The position numbers were made by a program, and so were the translations under genes. The notes beneath the pieces are model-generated. The model was not told the DNA's origin and did not search any database. It saw nothing but the letters and a program-made list of their open reading frames with translations. A stretch of 64,000 nt of DNA from Monosiga brevicollis MX1 (Eukaryota > Opisthokonta > Choanoflagellata > Craspedida > Salpingoecidae), in assembly GCF_000002865.3 (NCBI RefSeq), contig NW_001865041.1, positions 193,918 through 257,917 of the forward strand. Reading direction: 5' to 3'. Shown in pieces: positions 1 to 13,105 of this stretch (positions are counted from its first letter, which is position 1; each line of letters opens with the position of its first letter).

Positions 1-2439
1 CACGTGGCTAGGGCTATTACAGCCGCGACGGCCAATTCGGCGGCCAAGGTGACTTTATCACGGCTCCAGGTGTATCTCACATGTTTGGCGAGGTATGCAT
101 CTTTGAGCTTGCCACCACAAGCACTTGATATGGGGCCATTTTCTCATGGCCTGCTGATGGATGGGCCAATGCATAGATGCTCGGTATCTGGATTACCACG
201 GAATGGCAGGCCTTGGGATGCCCTGATCGCCTGCGTCTAGTAGAGCTTGGGCCGGGGAACGGTGTTCTTATGCGTGACATAATGACGGCAAGTTGCTGAA
301 CTTCTTGCGCCGTTTGATAGGCGAGGCCAGACAACTCCGGGAAGCAGGGTACAATCACAACCTGCATCCGAGCTCGGCATTCAACGACCCATTCTTGATT
401 CTTCGCAGGTCTTGGATAAACATTTACCAGCGACAAAGATTGACATCAACTTGATTGAGAGCAGTCTTTTGCTGAGGTTGGCGCAGTTCCTGCCACCCAA
501 TGTTGTGTCCTGGCGCGCGCCCCCGTGTGCTGTGCCGCTCAAAGAATCAATCTCAACCCATTGTTTTTTTTTTTTCCTTTGGGCTTGAATCGTCGCCATG
601 CATCACATGCGTCACGTGTAGTGCAGAACAAGAGGCGACCATTTGCAACCGTGAACGGACCTCCCCAGCGCCCCTTCAGGACCCCAGCTTGCCCGGTCGG
701 TCCACAGGGCCCTCTTATTCAGTCGACCGACCTTTTCTGCTGTCAACAAACCTCCTGAATTTTTTTTTTTTTGGGTGGCCATGTGACCAAATCGTTCGAT
801 ATAGGGCCGTACCGCAAGGCAGACGCCGATCGCCGCCAGCTGCGCTGGTTCCGGCGCCTAGTGAGCTCGGCCTTCTCTTTGGGTGCTGGGCCGTGGCTGC
901 TGCGATGTTTTCCATGATATGCGCTCATGGAAAACCACTGCTCGTGTAGGATCAACTACTGACCGAAAACGCCGATCAAAAAACACATGGCAGCTCACTT
1001 GACCCCGTCATTGTTGGTATGTCGCTTTAGCCAGCTTGGAAGTGACAGCCGCTTGTGGACACCTCACCACTGTTGTTGATGTGTGACCATCGCACGGCAA
1101 CTCTCACGGCCAATGCCTTCCAACTTAGTGGCAAACGAATTTCTCGACGCCGCACCAATCTACCAGCTGCAGTATCAAAATGACCAGTGGCATGAGCGCT
1201 TGGTTGATGTCAACCCAGACCCAGCGCCAGGCGAGCTGCCCTTACGGTCAGCATCGCCAGCGGGTCTGCCTCTCTAGCTGTCCATTCGCCTCGATAGCCC
1301 GCTGATGCTGCTGCATTTCATCGAATGCTAGATTTGTGCTGAGTAAAGGTGAAACACCTGTCGTGACCATGATCAAGCAGACGCCCTCGTTCCTGCCAGC
1401 CCAACCCAAGGATGGGGATGTTGTGGAGTATTCACCTCGTGCGGCCGAAACATGCCTCCAAGTTGCCGATTTGCTCGGCCAAAGTGTCGGTGAGTGGTGT
1501 TAAACTCTTTGGCTCGCTCTCGCCCAGTAGACGCGCAGTTGCCCGTTTGCTTCATGCGAGCCTCGCAAGCCAAGGGAAGGGAGAGGGGGACTCAACACTG
1601 GGGGTCGAGCCGCTGGGAGACTGATGACTGCTGATGAATTTTTAGGCTCGGCGCTGCTTATCGACTATGGCCCCTGGTCTATGGAAACGGGCGACACTTT
1701 ACGGGTAGGGTTTGGCTGGCTCACGTGTCGTCGTGGCGTTACGTCATCTTGGTCTCATTGTGTTTCACCCATATCTCTCTTCGGCAGGCCTATCGACAAC
1801 ACGTGCAAGTCGATGTTCTTGATGAGGTTCGCTCCCTGGCGCTGTGCGTTGTTCCAAGGATGACTGCCTGGCCTCTTCATGCTTTGTTGTGATTTCATCA
1901 ATCTTTTCGGCTCCTATCGCCTTTTATGGACTTGATCTGTTTTGACAGCCGGGAACCGCCGATATTACGGCCGATGTTAATTTTGCGCAGCTCATGCATC
2001 TTCTGCAGAAACATGCACCTGGTGGGTCGATTCTCGCTCAACGAACCCACCTGTCTGGGCATACGCGCCAACGAAGGGTGTCATTGTTCTGTTCCCTGCC
2101 AAACAGGAGTGGCGCAACATGGGCCTGTGGCCCAAGGGAGCTTCTTGCTGCGTCTTGGCCTCGCTGAGCGTGCGCAACAACTCCTACACAAGGCCAAACT
2201 AGCCCAGGTATGCCTGGGTCAAGACAGGACACGGCATCGCTTTGGGCTTTTCCCCTCGGCAAGCTTCGCGCTCCTCACGACCGCCACATTTCTTTGACCC
2301 TGATCAGGATACCCAGCAAGCGCTGGCCATCAAGGCCAATGCCGAGATGCTGGTTCGAGAAGACAAAATGGGCCTGAGGTTCAAATGCCTGGGCTTGTCA
2401 AGCCCCGCCACCACCCGGTGTATGGCCGGGTTTTCGTAA
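1..2439 (+). CDS. NDUFAF7: NDUFAF7/MidA-type arginine methyltransferase, 5' end outside window
   Basis: Mitochondrial SAM-dependent methyltransferase family that, in animals, dimethylates an arginine of NDUFS2 during complex I assembly (family knowledge). Seen: family blocks in order on the + strand, split by introns: QGDFITAPGVSHMFGE near 44-92, the SAM-binding block ELGPGNGVLMRDIMT near 243-287, VANEFLDAAPIYQLQ near 1129, LLIDYGPW near 1651, PGTADITADVNFAQL from 1949, and a C-terminal exon (about 2310-2439) with EMLVREDKMGLRFK followed by TAA. At least nine exons are visible. The start codon and targeting peptide lie upstream of the window. Convergent with CBS; 3' ends are about 320 bp apart. 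Identity is secure from the order of motifs; the small exons near 300-480 and 1800 are approximate. Confidence 0.88.
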
Positions 2440-2761
2440 AAGTTTGCTCGGTATTGTCTACATTCACGTTCACTTTGAACAAAATGCACTGGCCGAATCA
2501 GTCCCGTGGATTCGATTTCAAAAGGTTGACGGCACGACGCCAAGCGAGAAGACACTTGAACGTCGATGCCCAGATAGCAAGCGGGCGATTGTTACGGCCG
2601 GGAAGCCAACACAAGAACAGTTTGCTACCATTCTTTGCCATAATCGATGAAAACAAAGAAAAAAAAACAAGGAACAAACAAAAAAAGGCACTGTGTGCAG
2701 AAATGCGCATTCCTCCCTCTGTGTGGCAAAATGGCTAGCAAATGATTGATGCACAAGAGGC
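2440..2761. other. Intergenic spacer between convergent genes
   Basis: About 320 bp between the NDUFAF7 stop and the CBS stop. It holds A-rich runs near 2647-2690 and is presumably 3' UTR of both genes. No coding pattern seen. Confidence 0.6.
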
Positions 2762-6047
<3,286 letters not shown>

Positions 6048-6674
6048 GTGACGGGGACGGCTGGTCACGACTGGTCGACGGGACAGAGCAAAAAAGAAAA
6101 GTAAGCCAAGGTGGCCAAGGGGAGCGAGGAGAAGGGTGAGGGAGAAGCAGAGTTGAACAACGTGGTTGACGACTTTTTTTCTGCTGCTGCTTTTTTTTTT
6201 TTTTTTTGGATTATTGCTGTGGTTTGTCTTACATGTACGTCTTCTGTGAGGAACACTGCGTTTGCTTCGTGGGGGCTTCAAGGTATTCTAAAGTAAGTGA
6301 GGCAGAACTTCTGCTTCAAGTTTGAATGGTGCTGCTTCTTCTGTCAACTTTCTTCGTCTGTCCGGCTCGTCATCATCAGCAAGCGCTGGAACAACAAACA
6401 CACAAACACAAAGGGCACGAGGCCTTTGTGTTTTGGAGGTAGGGTATTGGTTAATCAAGGTGTGCCGTATATACACTTTGCCTGGTATGCTCGTCCGGGT
6501 CGCTTGGCCACGCCACTGGTCGGGGCTATTGCAACATCAGCAGCCTTGAAGCATGCGTTACGTAATCGGTTCTTGAATGAAAACGACACGTGTTTTTCAG
6601 GCCAAACCGATAGCAAAATACGAAGAGAGAGAGAGAGAGAGAGAGAGACAGCGAGACGAGACAGCGACAGCGTC
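6048..6674. other. Upstream region of CBS with simple repeats
   Basis: About 630 bp holding a T-run near 6190-6208, a (GA)n tract near 6626-6648 and CTGACAATTC near 6680 just beyond. Likely CBS promoter and 5' UTR. No convincing gene seen. Confidence 0.4.
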
Positions 6675-6977
6675 TCATGCTGACAATTCACGCTGAGGTG
6701 GTTGGTGCGCTGCCGCCAGCAACCAGCCCGAGGTCAGATGTCCGTCAATGACCCTGTGCACGCACACGGTGGCACCGCTTGAGCCGACCGTGGTGCTTAA
6801 TGCGCAGCAGTGGCACACACCAAAAAGTTCATGACCGTTATCGCAAATAGCCAGCACCGACCGAAGTGAGTGCCATGGAGACCAGGTTGGGGATCGACGC
6901 CCCTCCTCTGAGGCCGAGGCCGAGCTAGACGCTGTCGGACTCTTTTCTGCTAGCAGTTCCGCCAGCGTTACGGGCAT
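6675..6977 (-). other. Open reading frame of unclear status, possible last exon of the helical protein gene
   Basis: A 100-codon minus-strand frame beginning MPVTLAELLAEKSP and ending PPQRELSA then TGA. It has a Cys/His-containing stretch (HELFGVCHCCALSTTV). It could be a final exon of the gene at 7058-11343 if a donor near 7090 is used. Otherwise the upstream gene stops at 7058 and this is a chance frame. Its final codons overlap a CTGACAATT element, which argues for promoter rather than coding use. No family recognised. Confidence 0.25.
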
Positions 6978-7057
6978 CGCGCTAATGGGCGATGCAGGCC
7001 CCAGCCCTGCTTCGGGCTCCTATTGAGCAGAATCAGCGCTGGACGCGAGCAGGCAAA

Positions 7058-10000
7058 CTAGCCTCCCGAGACATGACGCTTCAGACACACCGGCGGCAGA
7101 CGTTGCAGCAGGCCGAGAGCAAGGGTCGACGATGCATCCACAACCGCCAATGCATGCCTGGACAGTGCAGCGGCGTGTCAACATGGCCCACTCGTCGCGA
7201 CCGTCAAGCAGAGGAAAAGATCGATCGATGCCCGTGGTTCTGGGCGAGCGTACCTTGGTGATTTCTCGACCATGTCCGGGTTGGGCCGACCTGCCATCGC
7301 GGCTAGACGCTTCAAGCATGGCCTCAGCGACCACAGCTGCCAAGGGAAAGACACGCGCACACCACACTGACATCATCACACAACCGCCGCTGCAATTGTG
7401 CAGGCCAGCAGCCTCCTCTTGAGGGGGCAACGGGGACAAGGGTGCATTCTGACCAAGTTGATGGGTAACGGCCGGTTGTAAAGCTGCCAGTGGGCGCAAA
7501 AGCGGGCCTCAATAGAACCAGCTATTTTCCACACCCAATCAGATGCCATGAGCCATAGCGCAGAACCTCGAGCGCTCAAAAGATGTCTGTGTGCGTCCTG
7601 GACGCATGCATCTACCAAGTGCCTGCTCAAGCGCAGAAAGCGCATCAAGAGGCCGCGACAGCCCCAGAATGAGAGCATGCAGGCTGCTGCAAGCCGGAGT
7701 CTGAACGTGATCTCGAACGTAAGCCTCAGTTGTTGGGTGCCATGCATGGGCTAAAGCCAGGTTTCACAGAGTTCAGTTCAAGCAAGCGGATGCGGTGCCA
7801 AATCGACTAAAAGACAAACATGAACCTTGATCCGAGAGCTCACTTTGAAAAAAGTCAGCGTCAAGCTCCTTCATGTCAAACAACAACTGGCAGGTATGCA
7901 TGCATCATGCACGAGTGAGCCAGATCAGCAGTCGCGTGGTCGGATCAACCCGTGACCAGGCGATCGACACGTCTTAAGCAGTGAAGTTGAGCTAGGCATG
8001 GACTCACGTGCAGGAGGTCGAGCAAGAAGCGCTGCGACTCCACACCGTCGGGTTCCCAAACGCGCAGCCATCTACACCAAAAGGTTTTCCCATGAAGGGG
8101 CAAAATGACCTACGCATGCTTCACAAACAACAACAACCCCCCAGGCTCGAATCGCAACCAGGCCGTACCGCTTGAGGACATCGAGACACGGCGCGGACCA
8201 TGTGTGTGGAACTTGGTGAATGTGGAGTTGGAGGGCCAGCGCTACAAACAAGCGCACCGCCATCACGTCCAAAGTTCCGCTGCAGGCTGCCAAAGCCGTC
8301 TACTTCCACTTTTCATGTGAGCATTGATACTGAGGAACTGTCACAGCCCGCAGGCTTTCGCACCTGGACCACCAAAGCCAGCTGCCGTAGCATGTCACTT
8401 GCAAAGGACCGATGTCGCAGCTGCCGCTCAAACCCCAATAGCCAGGATGCTAGGTGCCTGAGCCCGTCACATTGTATTCCGGTATTGAGAGGTAGTATAC
8501 TGCGCCCCAACTTGTGTGAGCCGAGTACTATACCGTTGCAAGGCCACTCCCAAGATCGCGGGAGCCCGTGCACTCATGGCCAGTCGCGCCACGCTGCTCA
8601 AGCAGCGGATGTCAGTTAGTTCAAAAGTGCGACCATACATGTTAGTTTGTGAGACGCCCAAGGTCTTTCAGCAAGGGCTGTGAACGCACCTGGCCTCGTC
8701 ATGCACTGCTTCCAAGAGACAGGTCAAGGATTTGTCATCCAACGCTCGGTCGTTGCCTTCAATAAGCGCCTAAATGTCCCGTGCAGACAACCGCCATACA
8801 CAGCCAGCATCAGAATCCTTGTCATGATTGTTTTGGGTCAAGTTTCAAACGCACGACAATCATTCTTTGCGTCTCGGTATCCTCCGCCGGCAGGCGGGGC
8901 AGCTGTTCCAGGATGGGGTGCCAAGGACTGATGTCTGCAGGGGCAGACAGTTTGGCACCAGGATAAGCGTATGTCATCACACCGTCGGCATTTGTGGCCT
9001 CGTGTACAAACCGAGCAGAGGACTCTTGAGCAAAGGTTGGGCTGCCAAGTGCCATAGGGCTTGTAAAGCGCGCACGTCGCAAAAAGTTAAGCTTGGGTTA
9101 GCGTGACACAATTCCATCACGCAATTGGCTGTACATTCAGAATATATAAATAAAATAAAAAAGTTGAGCATGAGCGATTCACACACGCACGCGCGCACGT
9201 ACGCACGCGCGTACACAACGACTTGAGGGCTTTTTTTCCCCCAGCACGGGGGGCTTAGTCACCCTTGCACGTGCTTTGCGTGTGGCTGATAGCTACAGGA
9301 CTGGAATATAAGCAAAAGCAGACGTACCATCGAGCGTCGCTTGTGCCGTGGCTAAAAGCTGCAACGCCATGCCGTGTGCCCCACCCAAGGTCGTGTGCTG
9401 CTGGCGCCGGAGGGCGACAACCTGGTCAAAGGGAATGCGGGAGGCTAAAATGTGACTTGCGGGCTTCTCCAACAAGCTTTGTAGGTCAGACTCCGTGACG
9501 TGCTTCTCGAGCTGCAGTAGGGGGAGCAGCGCTTGGAGTGCACGTCGCCACGCCATAGGGTCCGACTTCACATAGCCCGGGGCACGCAAGGCCAGACGTG
9601 CAAGTGTGCGTAAGATCGGACCGGAATTGAGCATGGCCAGATTGTCTTGCGCAGAGGGACCACGATCCAAGGTGCCAATCATGTTGAGCCACAGCGCAAC
9701 GGCTAGGATGGCGCGCGGGATGCAGGTTTCCGGTGTGAGGCAATCGTCTAGGTGGCGCAGGCATCGATGCACTAGGGGCTCCCAAGACAACAGGGCTGCT
9801 ACCGATGTCATCACGGTTTGACTGGCAAGTTGCTCCAGCGCAGCACTGCTGTGGGCTAGCTGGGGGCAGGCAGGACGTGTTGGGTGGGCATCGAGGATGG
9901 CGGTAAAGTCGAGGAGCTCGCTGCCTTTTATGGGCCAGCTCCAACTGCAAGCCAGAGCCCAAACATGCCCACGAGTTTGATCTCGGGGCGTGGTAATGTT

Positions 10001-11343
10001 CTCAGTGAACACAGCGGCGTGATACTGACGACAGATCCGAGCGAGATTGTGTCGTCGGTCAGGGTCACGGCTATACTCGCGCTGCCACTCCTCGCATCGG
10101 GCGAGAAACGGACCAGGACTGGGACCGGAGTGAGTCTCATCGTGGACGCGCGGGACGAGCCACAGCTGAGCCAGGACCTCAAAGTACGGCAGCCGCTGAA
10201 CGATGGCGGGATGCTCGGCCCAATGAAGAAGGTGTTGAGTCAAGCGAGCTGCATCTTGGGCGGCCTGCGGCGACTTGTGCTGGCGGACTGTGGCCAGTTT
10301 CAGCAAGGGCAAGTGCTCGAGCTCAAGCACGGGCAAGCCCAAAAGCAATTCTGTCGTGAAGTGCACGACGGCGTCGGCATAAGAGCCTTGACTGTTCATC
10401 AGGCATTGGTGGAGGCAGGTACAGACGGCTTGCAGGGGCAGGCCTTCCAGTAGCCGTTGACCGTGATGGTTCATGTGGGCAAAGAGGGCGAAAAGAAGGT
10501 TGTTGGGTTCTCCAACAAGGCGCTTGAGAACGAGAAAGGCGAGCTCGCGCCAGCTGGCAAGCAATTGAGGATGGCGCAACTCGAGGCTTTGTAGGTGTAG
10601 GAGGTGCAACAGAAGCTCAGCCCGAGAGGGCACCAGCTCTTGGCAGCATTTGGCGAGAAAGGCGATGCTGCATTCAAGGGGCAGGACGGGTAGGAGATGG
10701 TGTTGGCGAGCATGCACGGCCAGGCGGACAGCCAAACGCAGTCCTGTTGGAGAGCCCTATCCTCAAACCGTAGTGGTCGAGCGTGGAATGCGTCCAGGGG
10801 GCTTGAGGTGTGCCTTGAAACCCAGCCAAAGTTACAGAACTTTGCTGCGAGACGCACCTGGGCCATCATGTGTTGTAGAGCGCGCGCGAGAAGGGTGGGA
10901 TCTTGGGCAAAGCTACGAGCCAGCAAGCCACGAAGGGCTTGATACGAGCGTTGGAGCTGGAATAAGCATTCAAGCGTTGTCATGGGATGGGAGATTGTGT
11001 GTTGGCGTGTGTTTGTGCGAGCGTGTGGCAAAGTGTGGCAGAAGTATGGTGATGGGGAGTCCCCTTTACCGTGCTCGGCGCTGGGCAGAACCGCGTGGTG
11101 GTGGCAGGCATTGATAAGGCCTTCACCCAGGTTTGGTTGTTGGGCCAGAACAAGATCAGCAACAATGGGCTGACGGTTGAGGGCGGACGAAATCTCAAGC
11201 AAAAGAGCGCCTGCCGCCTCTGAGGCAGTTTCAAAGAGGGCGAGCAGCTCCAAGGCACAATAAAGGCAGACGTCGCCCACTTGCCCGGCTTGATCATGTT
11301 GAGCGTGGCGCCGTCGAAGCTCCTCCCGGGTCAGGACCGGCAT
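7058..11343 (-). CDS. Large predicted alpha-helical protein, family not recognised
   Basis: Start chosen at 11343 (MPVLTREELRRRHAQ) because two promoter-like motifs lie 80-130 bp upstream and no upstream exon is apparent. Exons seen: about 11343-11075, 10981-10830, a very long one 10745-9331 (over 470 codons), then 9085-8830, 8310-8145, 8071-8009 (LRVWEPDGVESQRFLLDLL), 7888-7845 (LLFDMKELDADFF), 7723-7613 (SSLHALILGLSRPLDAL), one near 7500-7400, 7340-7250 (VVAEAMLEASSRDG) and 7157-7058 (LALGLLQRLPPVCLK, stop). The protein is Leu/Ala/His-rich with repeated amphipathic helices, like a HEAT/ARM-type solenoid. No TM segment or catalytic motif was seen. I could not place it in a named family; neighbours give no clue. 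Confidence 0.6.
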
Positions 11344-11424
11344 GGTGACCTGATGGTGTTTGCGTGTTGCTGCGGCCGAAGCAGAGGTTGCAAAATTGGG
11401 AGCTGACCCAATTGTCGACAAAAA

Positions 11425-11475
11425 CTGACAATTTGGCGGGAAAAAAAAAAAAAGGAGGCTTTGTGCTGACAATTC
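11425..11475. promoter_or_regulatory. Paired CTGACAATT promoter-like motifs
   Basis: CTGACAATTT at 11425-11434 and CTGACAATTC at 11466-11475, 82 and 123 bp upstream of the minus-strand start at 11343. Same motif as in other upstream regions of the window. Function inferred. Confidence 0.4.
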
Positions 11476-11935
11476 ATTTTTGTCATCCATTTCGAGCGTA
11501 AGCCCAGTCCTCTATGCAAGGGAAGGACAAAGAGATGGTGCAGAAGCATCCGGAGGTCCCGCCTTCGAGGCCCACCTTCACCAAACCATTGCTCCCTCCA
11601 GTTCCTCAAAATCGGGAGAGACTTGCCTTGACATCACGACTTCACGTGTACAGGTAAGGCACGGCCGGCCGGCACACGGCAAGGCACCCTGTGTAAAAGT
11701 TGAATTCTGGACCGCGTGATAGATGTAGATGTTTGTCTCACAAGATTGCCGAATGCCTTTGTCATGAACAGTTCGGCAGCAGGGGAGGCGAAAAGCGAGG
11801 GGCGAGGGGAGTGCCGGGTTTGACTTGCTCTGTGCGTCGCGAACGTGACCGTTCTTCATTGACTTGCAGTTGTCCGAAAGCGTTGGCCCCCTATGACGCT
11901 CTTGAATTTACGAGAAGAAGGAGAAGAGGGTGATT

Positions 11936-12160
11936 TCAATTCCTTCTTCTGACGAAGCCACATCCGTAACTGAGTGCCGTAAACGCAACGCATACGATGA
12001 ACACCACTACCATACGGGCGGGCTGGCTTGAGATGAGATCTGAGCTGTGTGTCCTAGCACGCCTTGCTTCCGCTGAACCCCAAGACTGCACCAACATGTG
12101 TCGTGACAAGAGTCGTTCCAACTCCTTTGCGACATCAACGTCCCCTTTCTTTGGGATCAT
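11936..12160 (-). CDS. Possible small tail-anchored membrane protein
   Basis: A 74-residue frame from ATG at 12160 to TGA at 11936. N-terminal half is charged (MIPKKGDVDVAKELERLL). The C-terminal end has a hydrophobic run of about 20 residues (MVVVFIVCVAFTALSYGCGF) followed by RRRN, the layout of a tail-anchored protein with a short basic tail. No homologue recognised, and no splice or transcript evidence. It may be a chance frame in the long intergenic space. Confidence 0.25.
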   Translation of the reverse strand: MIPKKGDVDVAKELERLLSRHMLVQSWGSAEARRARTHSSDLISSQPARMVVVFIVCVAFTALSYGCGFVRRRN

Positions 12161-13105
12161 CACGTCAGAAAGAGAAAACAAAAGAGACAAAAGCCAACGA
12201 GGTTGGGTCATGGAAAAGCCAAGCCAAGCCAGACAAGCAGAGAGCATGGTAAGGTCCAACCACGCCTGAGAGAGAGTGATCAGCTTAGGGCTGGGTTGGA
12301 GACCATGGCGTAGCAAAGCACACTGCGCTCAGAGAAAGGATGCATTGACGTTTCAAATCAGAGAGGCAATCACCGTGACATAAAGTTGGGGTCCGGTTGG
12401 GGCCCTCTCTTTGTTTCTCTCTCTCTCTCTCTGATTTTTTTTTTATCCGACACAACAACGGCAGTCGCCATCCATCTCTGCGCTGCTTTTGTATCACCTC
12501 CTCCTCCTCCTCCTCCTCCTCCTCTCCTTCTTCGCCTGCGCTTTGCCTTTGCCCGCTTGCTCGCTCGCCTTTCTGCCTGTTCGAAGGTGGTGTGGAGGTC
12601 TATCGTTTGAACCAGACAAAACCAACCAACAGATCGCTGCAATCAAGTCCTATCCGAGGTGCAGCCAAGTCGTCGATCTCGCTCTTGGGGCCCGATTAAC
12701 CAACCAACCCCAAGACACCCCGCGCCCTCCCCGCGCCGCCCGCTTCCTTCTTTCTTTTCGTTTTTGTTGCCTTCCACTCGCTCAGGCTTCTAGTTTCCTT
12801 TCAGAAGCTCTCTCTGGATCCTGGCGCATCCTATCCCAACTTTGCGCCCTGTTGTTGGCTGAATCTAATCTCAGCGCTTCCCCGCACATGACAACGACGT
12901 GCGCAGCGGGCGGCTGATTGTCTTTTCGCCCTTTTTTCGTGTTTTCATCTTGACCACACCCTAACCGGACTGGATCGTTGATATTTTTTCCCCTTGGTGA
13001 TTGCATCTTCCTTTCCTGGCCGCCCGCCACCTTTCACAGCACCTTTCCCCTCACAACCGCAAGACCTCTTCGTCTCGGCCTGACGCTGGACGCCTGCCCC
13101 GCACC

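Larger units (their letters stand above)
11344..13105. other. Divergent intergenic region between the helical protein and the receptor kinase
   Basis: About 1.7 kb. It holds two CTGACAATT motifs (11425, 11466), an A-run near 11441-11453, a (TC)n tract near 12415-12430, a (CCT)n tract near 12487-12530 and the pyrimidine-rich probable 5' UTR of the receptor. One small minus-strand frame inside is listed separately. Confidence 0.5.
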
